Part shown: positions 39,385-48,387 of the stretch, in pieces
Layout of the letters: each line of letters opens with the position of its first letter
Numbering within the stretch: position 1 is the first letter of the stretch
Assembly: GCA_002901265.1 (NCBI GenBank)
Contig: PPHI01000009.1
Span: 1-63,419 of the forward strand
Direction: 5' to 3'
DNA length: 63,419 nt
DNA from: Rhodopirellula baltica
GTDB taxonomy: Bacteria; Planctomycetota; Planctomycetia; Pirellulales; Pirellulaceae
Notes under the pieces: model-generated
The model's input: the letters and a program-made list of their open reading frames with translations, nothing else
What the model was told of the DNA's origin: nothing
Databases searched by the model: none
Translations under genes and position numbers: made by a program

Positions 39385-42300
39385 TTACTTCACGCGTGAA
39401 GCCATTCGACGACCTCGATTTGATTCGAACTTGTCGTGTTTCTTTAACCAGTCGAGTGTGGCCAGTCCGAACAGCAGTTCTTCGATCTCGCTGATACTCT
39501 TCATGTAACAGCGCCAGTTTGCTGGAACAGTGAATTCCAAATCGACGTTCGACAGGTCTTGTTCGAGAACAAACCCGAAGGCTTCCGGGCCGTCGTCACC
39601 TTCGGCAACGATGATTTTCCAAAACCGGCCTGGAATTTGGACCAAGACGTCCCCACGTTTGTCCCGTCCTTGGAACCGCAAGTCGTCTTCGTCTAACACA
39701 GGGCCTGACATGACGATGACACGTTCGGTGCCGGTATGTCGCTGCACCATATTTTCCAAATCGCCCCAATTGTCGCGACCGCGCGATGACTGATTGAAGC
39801 CGGCAACTTGTGGTGAGCAGTTGGTCGTGTGAAACGTATCGCCATTGCCCTTTTGCATCGACTCAAAACTTTTCCCCCAAGTGACGTCGTCGCGTCTGAC
39901 AAGGTGTCCACGATCGAAGGCACCGCCGTCCTTGGTGAAAAACACGTCGGGCAATTGATGAGCTTCAGGGATACGATCGTCGGTGACCCACAGTTCCCGA
40001 TCATGCTCACCGAAACCGTTGAGTTCACGACGCGTTGGTTTCCGCCCATTGATCTTTCGCATTCGGTCACGCCAGTCGACATTCGCGGCGGTGAATAGAG
40101 CGAGGCGACGAATTTTGTGCATCACGACCGAGAAGTGATGGTACTTCAGCACGTGGTCCCCACTATCGAGTCGTGCGACGATCTTCTTTCCCTCGTCGGT
40201 CAATTCTGGAAGTGGGACTTCGTCGACGTTGCGTCCCAGAAAGCCTGGATCATAACCGTTTCGTTTATCCAACCTTGGGAAAATGACCGGCGGTTTGGTC
40301 GCTTCCAGTGGGTCGACAGAAACGTTGACCGCTGCCGACTCCTGCCCGGACACCGATGACAGATTGAATGGAATTGAGAACTGCGTGCTACCAAAACGAA
40401 CTGTGAATTCGCCCGTCTGAGACGGTTTAGGCTCATTGCGGTAGGGTGAATTCGTGGCATAAGTCTGTCTAGTCGTTTGCGACCCTTCATGCCCGGCCCA
40501 ATATTTATCAAGTGCTGCGTTCTCCGGCGCGGCCGCGTCGAACTTTACTCCGGCGTCGACAACGCGAGGATCGCGGGCGAGCTCATACGAAGGAACGCAG
40601 TAGTTGGCATGCAAGTAAATTCCCGCAAAGTGCAGTCCTACTACCTTCCCCGATCGGGCATCAACGACAGCAGAACCGGAATTTCCACCCAACGTCGAGC
40701 TATCGTGCGTCATGGCTGAAACACTATTTCCGAAACTGTTAATCGCCTCGCGAGCAACGATCTTGCCGGGCTGCAAGCGTTTGACGTTGTAAACACGTTT
40801 GAAGATGCTGTCCTGCAATTCGGAATCGTTTCGCCAATCCTTGGCGGGATAGCCGATCACCGCGACATCGCTTCCGTACAAGCCTTCCGGAGGTGTTGCC
40901 GCGAGAGTCAGCGGTCCCTGTGAAGGCTGAAGCCCAGCCACTTCCAACAACGCCATGTCCCAGTAGGGATGGATCATCCGGATGTCACGGACTTCCAGCA
41001 CCGTTTGGTCGCCTTCGGGAGAACCTTTTTCACGAAGATAGTCCCAACCCGCCGTCTGCCCGGTGAGAAAATGCACGAGGTTTCCGAGTCCTGTCGCAAA
41101 CAGTTCCGCAACGTGCCGGTTCGTCATCAACAGGTTGTGTCCAACGACAAAAGCGGTTCCGCCGAATGGGATCAAGCGATTGTTGGGAAGCTCAACTCGT
41201 CCGATCGAGTGGATTGCCGAGCAGAGCGGCACCTTGTATTCCGATTGACTGTAATGTCCCCAAGGATTCTCTGGCGTCATAAATGAATTGTTTTGAACAA
41301 ACACGACCGGCCGTTCACGAGGCAGCACAATCGCTTCCATCGCAAACATTTCAGCCTCGTTGAGCGACTCACCTCTTTGGATACGTTCGATCGCGCGTTC
41401 GGCATCTTCGGGGCGCGGTTGCCGATAACCAAATCCTCCAGCCGATTCAAACCCGATTGATTCCGTCGCGGCGACCATCTGTGGGATCTCGGTCTTCAGA
41501 TCCTCCATTCGACCTTCCGACACGATCTGCTTGGAGTACTGATGTAGCCTCGATTGCTTGTCGAACTTGGACACTGGACTCTCTCGTTGGAATTGAGGAC
41601 GTAAAGATGAGTTGAATGTATCGCTCATCGTTGTGACTGGCTGATACGATAGATGCGACTTCCGGAGTGGCGTCCGGGTCACCGACTGAAGAGCTGCCCG
41701 AGACGTTTCAGACAGGACGGGAGGCACGACGACGGGTGGCTGACCTTGAAGAAAACGTTGGATCGATTTGATCCAGATCCCTTCGTTCGCCTCATAGCAC
41801 CCATCGCCATGCAATCGCTGCATTTGCGAACTTCCTGCATGATGAATTGCGACAAGTTCCCAATCAGAATCGCAGATCGGGCTTCCCGAACTCCCGGGAT
41901 CGGTCGGTGTTCGATAATGCAAAAAGGGAGCGGCGAAGTCGATCAATAAGTTGTCGTGCAATGAGACCGAAAGACCGCCGCCGAGCGGGTGTCCAATTGC
42001 GTAGAGCCGCCTTGATTGCTCCGGAGAAGGAGTGACTGGCGAGACCGGAAATGGCGAAACGCTGGGCAACGTTCCCGTTACCGACGCGATCGTAAAGTCA
42101 AGTTCTTCCGGAGGCGAAGTCGCAATGATTTCACCAATTCGATTCCGAATACCAGCCGGACCAGAGGAAGCCTCAAACTTTAGATAAGCTTGCTCAGGCG
42201 TGAGTGCCCCATGATCGCCATGGAGATCAAGAACGTGAGCATTCGTCAGCAACAAGGTCCGGCTGCCGATTCCAAAGAATTCATTTTCGTTGACCAAAAA

Positions 42301-43347
42301 GCCAGTGCCAACACCTTTCGCCGTTGCCGTTTCGATCCTGGCCACTGCCTGACCACGCTCAAGCCCCGTCACGTACCATTGCCAGGTTCGATAGGAATCT
42401 TGACCAAAGACTTTTTCCAGTTGATTGTTCCTGGCAAGCTCGTTCGCTTTCTTGGACTCGAACTTGCCATCCTGGATCAATACCTCGCCGCCAAGTCGCT
42501 TCAATAGCTCCGCTTCCAACAGCGGCAGGAGAAGATTCCCGGGTTCGCTGTCCTTATTGAGCTGCCAGATCTCTTTCATCTGCCGCAGCGTACTGGCGAG
42601 CTCGAATGCGTCGGTCTGCTCCGATGCCACATACCGACGAGCCCATTGCAGTGCACCCTCGGTATTTGCAACCGCCAGCGAGGCCTCCATCCCCGTTGCC
42701 AAGTCCCAAACATTGACCTTACCGGCGGCATCTCTCGCTTCGATGATTCGCAAGATCCTTTTCCCGAGGACATCCGCTGTCGGATACGCAAGCGTCTCGA
42801 TCAAACCACTCGCGCGATGCAGCAATGCGGCCGCGTTGATTCCGTGCCACAAGTGACTTTCCGGTAATTGTTGATAGACCGGAAGGTAGGAACGGATCGA
42901 CTCGTCCAACCAGATGGGATCCTCGGTATTGACGAAACGCTGCTTGTGAACTCGGCCGATCAGTCCTTGTATTTCAAGATGTTCACTTGCGGCTGCTGGA
43001 TCGGCGAGTAACTGCTCCGCGACGGCTAAGCCCGCCGACAATTCCCCCTGATCGATCAATCCTTGAATGTATTGCCGTTTGACCTGCGGGGCGTTTTCGT
43101 GGGCCGCCATTAACGCATCGCCCACAAGACACATTTCGGTGAAATGCCGTTTGCGTCGCAGCTCAGATAGAATCTTTGCAGAATCGTCCGAATCGGGTCG
43201 AGTCGCACGCGAGTGGAGTTTCTCAACTAGGCCCCGACAGAGATCGGAAACTGCTTGTCGGTCAAAACGATCGAGAGCCGCCGATAGCTGACTCAAGAAT
43301 TGCTTATCGCTGACCCCACTTGCAAGACGATCGCAATCAAATGCCAT
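39385..43347 (-). CDS. Tandem trypsin-like proteases fused to a DNA/RNA non-specific endonuclease
   Basis: 1320 residues from ATG 43347 (MAFDCDRLASGVSDKQ). Residues about 20-310 are helical repeats of TPR kind. Trypsin-like domain 1: His371 (LLTNAHVLDL), Asp417 (ELDFTIASV), Ser487 (DPGSSGSP). Trypsin-like domain 2: His745 (LLMTNRHVAEL), Asp797 (HPYWDMALLEV), Ser890 (LGGNSGSAV). Both triads look complete. From about 1060 a NucA/EndoG-type nuclease follows (YHHFSVVMHKIRRLALFTA), with the catalytic DRGH at 1145-1148 and Asn1176/Asn1185 in NCSPQVAGFN. No signal peptide, so a cytosolic toxic potential exists that would need restraint. One continuous frame encodes all of it; an internal Met near 574 (MSDTFNSSL) could start a second product. 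Confidence 0.9.
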   Translation of the reverse strand: MAFDCDRLASGVSDKQFLSQLSAALDRFDRQAVSDLCRGLVEKLHSRATRPDSDDSAKILSELRRKRHFTEMCLVGDALMAAHENAPQVKRQYIQGLIDQGELSAGLAVAEQLLADPAAASEHLEIQGLIGRVHKQRFVNTEDPIWLDESIRSYLPVYQQLPESHLWHGINAAALLHRASGLIETLAYPTADVLGKRILRIIEARDAAGKVNVWDLATGMEASLAVANTEGALQWARRYVASEQTDAFELASTLRQMKEIWQLNKDSEPGNLLLPLLEAELLKRLGGEVLIQDGKFESKKANELARNNQLEKVFGQDSYRTWQWYVTGLERGQAVARIETATAKGVGTGFLVNENEFFGIGSRTLLLTNAHVLDLHGDHGALTPEQAYLKFEASSGPAGIRNRIGEIIATSPPEELDFTIASVTGTLPSVSPFPVSPVTPSPEQSRRLYAIGHPLGGGLSVSLHDNLLIDFAAPFLHYRTPTDPGSSGSPICDSDWELVAIHHAGSSQMQRLHGDGCYEANEGIWIKSIQRFLQGQPPVVVPPVLSETSRAALQSVTRTPLRKSHLSYQPVTTMSDTFNSSLRPQFQRESPVSKFDKQSRLHQYSKQIVSEGRMEDLKTEIPQMVAATESIGFESAGGFGYRQPRPEDAERAIERIQRGESLNEAEMFAMEAIVLPRERPVVFVQNNSFMTPENPWGHYSQSEYKVPLCSAIHSIGRVELPNNRLIPFGGTAFVVGHNLLMTNRHVAELFATGLGNLVHFLTGQTAGWDYLREKGSPEGDQTVLEVRDIRMIHPYWDMALLEVAGLQPSQGPLTLAATPPEGLYGSDVAVIGYPAKDWRNDSELQDSIFKRVYNVKRLQPGKIVAREAINSFGNSVSAMTHDSSTLGGNSGSAVVDARSGKVVGLHFAGIYLHANYCVPSYELARDPRVVDAGVKFDAAAPENAALDKYWAGHEGSQTTRQTYATNSPYRNEPKPSQTGEFTVRFGSTQFSIPFNLSSVSGQESAAVNVSVDPLEATKPPVIFPRLDKRNGYDPGFLGRNVDEVPLPELTDEGKKIVARLDSGDHVLKYHHFSVVMHKIRRLALFTAANVDWRDRMRKINGRKPTRRELNGFGEHDRELWVTDDRIPEAHQLPDVFFTKDGGAFDRGHLVRRDDVTWGKSFESMQKGNGDTFHTTNCSPQVAGFNQSSRGRDNWGDLENMVQRHTGTERVIVMSGPVLDEDDLRFQGRDKRGDVLVQIPGRFWKIIVAEGDDGPEAFGFVLEQDLSNVDLEFTVPANWRCYMKSISEIEELLFGLATLDWLKKHDKFESNRGRRMASRVK

Positions 43348-43559
43348 TTTGGTTCGCGCTCTGGCTGAAATCTTCCAACGAAGAAAACACACAGCCGAGC
43401 TTCCACTCGACAGTCCATACCGGCATCGTCTCGCACCGGGCCCCCATTCGATCGGGTAGCACGCACCACTCTAGTTTTCAACGCAACTGTTTTCAACCAG
43501 TTCACTTCGTAGAAAACATTGGCGAATCGACCCCAGTAAGAAACGCGATTGGCTGATTG

Positions 43560-45029
43560 TCATACTGACTGAATCGCGCGCATCAAATCGATCAAGCCGC
43601 TGCCTTGGAAATAACGTTCGCGGCCCAGATCTGTCGCTGTTTCCATGAAGATTTCTTTAATTCGCTCCGGCTGGTTTTTGAATTCGCGACGGATAGAAAG
43701 GAATCCTGCGATACAGCCCGACACATGAGGTGCGGCCATACTGGTTCCGCTGCTTTCAACATACTCACAGCCGTCATCGCACGCATTTGAAGAACACGAG
43801 ATAATTTTTTCTCCTGGCGCAACTAGATCGGGTTTGAGTCGCCCATCACCTGTTGGCCCCTTGGCTGAAAAGTACGAAACGCCATAGATATGTGGCATGT
43901 TTCGATGCGTCGACCCAACAGTTATCGCCATTCTTGCGTTGGCCGGATCAAGCAACGTCGAATGCAGGCCAGCTTGCATATGCTCTTTGAACTTGGAGTT
44001 GACGGTTCCGAAGCCACCGTTTCCCGCTGCAACCACGACCACCGTCCCTGAACGCACGAGCCGATCGACTTCCACGCAAAGCGGGCTCTGGCCACAGGCA
44101 AACCATTCCGGCTCAAACGAATGCCCCAGGCTGATGTTTACGCCATGGATTCTCGCCAACCGTCCGTCCCCATTGATTCGGCGAATCAATGCGAGGGCGG
44201 CAAGAATTCGACTTGCACGAGTTCGCCCTTCGCCATCGGTAACGCGAAGGCTAACTAATTTGCATTCGGGTGCGACGCCTCGGATTTCTGACAGATTCAA
44301 CGTTTCGATCGTTGGATCGCCGACACCGTCACGTGTAAAGACGCGGGCACGTAACGGACTGCTTTCGCTCTTATTCTCACCTGCGATGATCCCCGCAACG
44401 TGCGTCCCGTGACCGGCGGGGTCTGACAAATCGTAAGGGTTGCGAATCTCACGAGGTTCGTCAGACGTAAAGTCCCAATGAGCCAACGGGGAAGGTAATT
44501 GAAGATTTTGGTGATGTCGAAAGTGAGGGTGTTTGCCTTGGATACCAGAATCGATCACCGCCCAAACGATCCCGCGCCCCGAGGCAGCGAACGCAACCCT
44601 CGCCGCATCGGCCTTGACGGTACTGACCGATTCACTGAGTTGCATTTCGACGTCGAAGTCGGGCCAAATTTTGTAAATTGGCCGCAACTTCCGCGACTCA
44701 ACGTCAGAGCGACCATCCCGCCCTCGTTCATTCAAAACGCATAGCCGCTGAATTTCCTTGGAGCTCAAATTGGCAAACACGTATTGCTCTGAATCGACGC
44801 TGAGTTGCTCATTGACCGCACTCGCACCGCTGATGCTCTTCACAAGTTCAGTCACCCTCTCCTTGGTTCGTTCACCGCCCATCGAGCTCAACAGGTTGAC
44901 TTCGATAATCACCGGGTGCTTTTGCGTTCCGCCCTCACTCACCTTCTCAAGCAATGGAAGTGCGACGACCGTCGTGTCCATGTTCCTAAGACGACTGTCG
45001 CTTGAGGGACGGTCCTGCTGGCTACTCAT
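43560..45029 (-). CDS. Subtilisin-family (S8) serine peptidase
   Basis: 489 residues. The triad is complete: Asp160 in WAVIDSGIQG, His207 in AGHGTHVAGIIAG, Ser430 in SSGTSMAAPHVSG, with the oxyanion Asn337 in VAAGNGG. Residues 1-145 form a pro-domain-like region (ERVTELVKSISGAS; PIYKIWPDFDVEM before the catalytic core) but there is no signal peptide, so the enzyme appears cytosolic, as in several bacterial immune S8 proteases. AGAGGA lies 7 nt before the ATG. It begins 47 nt after the SLOG-like gene and ends 213 nt before the trypsin-nuclease gene, so co-transcription is likely. Confidence 0.92.
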   Translation of the reverse strand: MSSQQDRPSSDSRLRNMDTTVVALPLLEKVSEGGTQKHPVIIEVNLLSSMGGERTKERVTELVKSISGASAVNEQLSVDSEQYVFANLSSKEIQRLCVLNERGRDGRSDVESRKLRPIYKIWPDFDVEMQLSESVSTVKADAARVAFAASGRGIVWAVIDSGIQGKHPHFRHHQNLQLPSPLAHWDFTSDEPREIRNPYDLSDPAGHGTHVAGIIAGENKSESSPLRARVFTRDGVGDPTIETLNLSEIRGVAPECKLVSLRVTDGEGRTRASRILAALALIRRINGDGRLARIHGVNISLGHSFEPEWFACGQSPLCVEVDRLVRSGTVVVVAAGNGGFGTVNSKFKEHMQAGLHSTLLDPANARMAITVGSTHRNMPHIYGVSYFSAKGPTGDGRLKPDLVAPGEKIISCSSNACDDGCEYVESSGTSMAAPHVSGCIAGFLSIRREFKNQPERIKEIFMETATDLGRERYFQGSGLIDLMRAIQSV

Positions 45030-45075
45030 TCAAATTCCTCTGCATGTGCGTTCCGCCGCAATCGGTCAGATGCGT

Positions 45076-45804
45076 TCAATCGTGTTCAATCTTGAGGTGC
45101 TGATTCGCTTCCATTGCCCGATGTGCTTCACCGCGAAAGTCAGTCGGAACCGGCTGGCTTTTGCGCTCAGCTTTTTTGATTGCGTTTGCATGATTCATTT
45201 CGGCGGTGAAAAAGCGAACCGGTTTGCCGCAGCGCAGTGCCTCACTAAGTTCTTCGCCCGCCACCGCGCCGCCTCCGATCCCAATTAGAGAGTCGCTGCA
45301 TTCGACGACCGCTTTGGATGTCTCGGACAACTCACCGTCTTTTATCAGTCCACCCCACGTGTCGTCTTTTACATAAACGACCAAGTCGACATTTTTTGAA
45401 ATCCCATCTGGATATTGCTTTGCGAGGATCGAGACCACGCCAGTCGTCCGGAATCCCATTTTTTTCGCCACGTCGTAGACTTGCCCGATTCCCACCGCCG
45501 TTCCGCCAACGTTCACGATCGTCCGCTTCGGATCCAGCGAAGCCAACACTTGTTCGGCGATCCGATTCAGGCGTTTAGGATTCTGGTATCCAAGTCCCGA
45601 GTAGCCACAGAACGTGACTACGACTTTACCTTCGTTTCGAATCATGCCAATGGCGGTTTCCGCGTCGTCGGCATCCATGAAACGAGTCGTAACGAATTCC
45701 TGAGACATGCCATTGATTCCACTGCTGATCCCACTGCCTATGAGTAAAAAAAGGATCGCCAGCATTTGAAAAGTGTTTATATCGATCCGGCAGAGCTTCG
45801 CCAT
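45076..45804 (-). CDS. Membrane-anchored SLOG/Rossmann-like nucleotide-binding protein
   Basis: 242 residues from ATG 45804 (MAKLCRIDINTFQ), with GAGAG nine bases upstream; ATG 45819 is an alternative. Residues about 12-31 form one membrane helix (QMLAILFLLIGSGISSG). The rest is a Rossmann-like domain: VVVTFCGYSGLGY, TIVNVGGTAVGIGQVYDVA and GIGGGAVAGEELSEALRCG. The last recalls the Gly-rich/Glu motif of the SLOG (LOG/DprA-like) superfamily that binds or cleaves nucleotides. SLOG domains act as sensors in bacterial immunity, for instance in Thoeris ThsA, where a TIR-made signal is bound. A TIR protein is encoded 3.5 kb away. Family assignment is by motif only. Confidence 0.6.
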   Translation of the reverse strand: MAKLCRIDINTFQMLAILFLLIGSGISSGINGMSQEFVTTRFMDADDAETAIGMIRNEGKVVVTFCGYSGLGYQNPKRLNRIAEQVLASLDPKRTIVNVGGTAVGIGQVYDVAKKMGFRTTGVVSILAKQYPDGISKNVDLVVYVKDDTWGGLIKDGELSETSKAVVECSDSLIGIGGGAVAGEELSEALRCGKPVRFFTAEMNHANAIKKAERKSQPVPTDFRGEAHRAMEANQHLKIEHD

Positions 45805-45965
45805 GTTTTTAACTCTCATCAATCATGCCTGAAACATCCGATTCTCATCTTAGCAACGCGTGATGCCTTGTTGAATTTGAAACTTGCGACTTCTCATTAA
45901 ATGGCAAGTGCGGATGAGTCGCCGGTTGTGGGCCAAGCATCTGTTATCGATGGCGGATCGGCGAA

Positions 45966-47348
45966 CTAACCTTTCGCTTTTCGCTCATAAATTTTGCGAG
46001 TTTCCGCAGAGGCCTCTACAAATCTCATCGGCCCATGACTTTTGAGAGAATCTTCGCCCAATCGCTGAAAGCGGGCCGCACGCACGAAGTCACCATATGC
46101 AGCATTGACCGCAGCGAGAGCACGGTAATCCCAAAACGTCTTCGCGTCTTGACCTGCAAATACGACACGAAGGTGCTGCTTCGCTTCGTTCAAGTCATCG
46201 GAAACGCTCGGTTGCTGCACCGCCAATAGGTATGCCAAATGACTTCGCGCCTCGGCGAATTTCGGATCTAACCGGATCGCATTTTCAAGTGATGCCCGAG
46301 CGTTGGTAAAATCCCCCAGTTCGAACTGGGCCTGCCCCAGGTTGCTCCACAAAAACGCTTCGTGCTCGGCAGGATCAAGCAAACGAAGTGCTTCTTGAAA
46401 ATCCTTCGCCGCGCCAGACAACTCCTTACCAATAGCGTGTCGTGTCACACCACGCCCGGTCAATGCCTCGACATCTGAAGGAGCAAGGTTCAATGCGATG
46501 CTAAATTCGTTCAAAGCTTCGGGAAGGTCACCCTGCTCAAAAATCAAGCGCCCCAATGCCTTGTGTGAAAACGCGTCAAAGGCATCAAGCTTGACCGCCT
46601 TTTCAAGCTGCGTGCGGGCTTCGACGAGTTGTCCGCGATCATGCAATATCACACCAAGATACTTCCTTGGAAATGCGTGGTCGGGAACCAATTGGTGAGC
46701 CTTGTAAAAATCCTGGTAGGATTCCTGATGTCGGCCAGCTTGATAGTGAAACAAGCCTCGCCCCATCCACGCCGATGCGGACTTCGGATCATTTTGAATC
46801 GCTTTGGAAAAAGTCACGGATGCAGATTGGTGCTCTCTCGTCGCGAGTTGCGCGAAACCGAGCTGTTCTAGATATCCCGGACGATCCCCAGATATTTCAA
46901 TGGCCTTGCGCAAGTCGCTCACCCCTTCTTCAGCCTTGCCCACTGCGACCCGAACTGCACCGCGCGCAAAGTAATCCGCAGAATCCCCGCCCCTCCCAAT
47001 TCGAGATTCGAAGAACGATTCGGCGTGTTCGAGCTCAATCATCGACTTCGCCGAAACCCAACCAGGAAGCCCTCGACTGACCCAATACCTATCTTCGCTG
47101 ATCGCAAGCACGCGTAGCACCTGCCCCGCCTGAACATGATCAACGGTTTTATTCTCAAACCGCAATGCAACGTCTTGGCGTGCGACAACCAGATCTCCGA
47201 CTCCCACAGCACCGCGTTCAGAGGTATCGCGCGCGGGGTCGACCTTTGCAGCTCCCTGCGGTGACACTGCAACAGCAGGATTCGCAGCATCGAATAGGCC
47301 TCCCAAACCGATCGCCAAGGCGCAAGAAAACATACTGGCTCGAAACAT
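45966..47348 (-). CDS. Secreted TPR protein with SH3-like domain
   Basis: 460 residues from ATG 47348 (MFRASMFSCALAIGLGGLF); the codon before it is GTG. A signal peptide spans about residues 1-28. Residues about 47-105 resemble a small SH3-like barrel (GDLVVARQDVALRFENKTVD..GQVLRVLAISEDRYW..GWVSAKSM). From about 125 to 445 at least seven TPR units follow (SASAWMGRGLFHYQAGRHQE, EALTGRGVTRHAIGKELSGA, DPKFAEARSHLAYLLAVQQ). Predicted periplasmic scaffold. It is the first gene of the minus series and divergent from the YTV gene; 161 nt separate its stop from the SLOG-like start. Confidence 0.8.
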   Translation of the reverse strand: MFRASMFSCALAIGLGGLFDAANPAVAVSPQGAAKVDPARDTSERGAVGVGDLVVARQDVALRFENKTVDHVQAGQVLRVLAISEDRYWVSRGLPGWVSAKSMIELEHAESFFESRIGRGGDSADYFARGAVRVAVGKAEEGVSDLRKAIEISGDRPGYLEQLGFAQLATREHQSASVTFSKAIQNDPKSASAWMGRGLFHYQAGRHQESYQDFYKAHQLVPDHAFPRKYLGVILHDRGQLVEARTQLEKAVKLDAFDAFSHKALGRLIFEQGDLPEALNEFSIALNLAPSDVEALTGRGVTRHAIGKELSGAAKDFQEALRLLDPAEHEAFLWSNLGQAQFELGDFTNARASLENAIRLDPKFAEARSHLAYLLAVQQPSVSDDLNEAKQHLRVVFAGQDAKTFWDYRALAAVNAAYGDFVRAARFQRLGEDSLKSHGPMRFVEASAETRKIYERKAKG

Positions 47349-47455
47349 CACAATGACCCTAAACGGAAGTATTTGACCTCCCTTCCAGTGTTAGCTACAC
47401 TCACCCCCCGTTCAAGAGTTTGCGGCTTAGAGTCTTCAACTTTAGGGGCGATGCG
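47349..47455. promoter_or_regulatory. Divergent promoter region of the hydrolase island
   Basis: A 107-bp gap between the divergent TPR (minus) and YTV (plus) genes must hold both promoters. I see no clear -35/-10 or operator, so this is a positional call only. Confidence 0.4.
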
Positions 47456-48286
47456 ATGCTGTGCCGAGGAACCGTTCTGCTGGTATCTACCATCTTGGGA
47501 TTTGCGGGAATTTCTGACGCGGAGGGCGCCAGTTTTGGGAAACGCCGCTGCTGTCGGGTGACACCCGTGGTCTGTCCAGTCGGAGTTACGTCACCTTGCA
47601 TGTCCCGCCAAGTGACCGCAAGTTCGGCCATCAACAACCGCTGCGGTGTCGTCGCTCAGTCGCCCATCTGCTCGCCAAACGCTACGGCAAGCCTGCCTAC
47701 GCAATACCGAACCGAAAATCGGATCCGTATCGAACAGGTTACAAAGTATCGAACGGAAACCAAAACACGTTCGGTGAATGTGACCAAGTATGTGCCTCAA
47801 ACACGGACCCGCACCGTCGAAGTCACAAAGTACAGGACCGAACAGAAAACCTATCGCAGGCCGGACGGTTCCACTTACCAAGTCACCAGACAAGTTCCCT
47901 ATACGACGACCGAAGAGCGGGAGTACACCGTCCAAGTCCCCGTCATGGAAACAAGGGAAGAAACATACGAAGTCCAGGTACCATACACCGAAGAAGTCGA
48001 AAAGAGCTATCAGGTGAAAGTCCCGGCAGGAGGCAGCAGAAGCGTTGCCAAAGAGTTCGTTGTTGAGACGATCGAGTTCGTGGTCAATGGAACGAAGAAG
48101 ACCATGAAAATTAGATTGCCGGCGTCGACCAGCGAATCCGCAAAAGAAGCCTTTCGTGTACTGTTCCGCCAAATCGCAGAAACGGTGGACGTCAACAACA
48201 TCCAACAAGACTCGATTGATGACCACGATGAACAGCTGAAAAAGCTGCCCAAAGGCGAGTCAGATGGATCGGGCGTGACCGGGTAA
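47456..48286 (+). CDS. Secreted YTV-repeat protein
   Basis: 276 residues from ATG 47456 (MLCRGTVLLVSTILGFAG), signal peptide about 1-23. A Cys-rich stretch follows (RRCCRVTPVVCPVGVTSPC). Residues about 75-190 are short repeats of the type Y-T/R-T/V-x-V: EQVTKYRTETKTRSVNVTKY, VPQTRTRTVEVTKYRTEQKT, EEREYTVQVPVMETREETYE. This is the YTV pattern known from planctomycete surface proteins, whose role is unknown but thought structural. The C-terminal about 80 residues are a helical region without repeats. It is divergent from the TPR gene. Confidence 0.8.
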   Translation: MLCRGTVLLVSTILGFAGISDAEGASFGKRRCCRVTPVVCPVGVTSPCMSRQVTASSAINNRCGVVAQSPICSPNATASLPTQYRTENRIRIEQVTKYRTETKTRSVNVTKYVPQTRTRTVEVTKYRTEQKTYRRPDGSTYQVTRQVPYTTTEEREYTVQVPVMETREETYEVQVPYTEEVEKSYQVKVPAGGSRSVAKEFVVETIEFVVNGTKKTMKIRLPASTSESAKEAFRVLFRQIAETVDVNNIQQDSIDDHDEQLKKLPKGESDGSGVTG

Positions 48287-48387
48287 GTCAACCATTCGGT
48301 TTGCTCGCCACCCAGGCGATTCGCAACCACTGTCTACTAAAAATGCGAAAGTCGGTGTTGGGCGTCGTTTCAATCTTTGATGAACGA

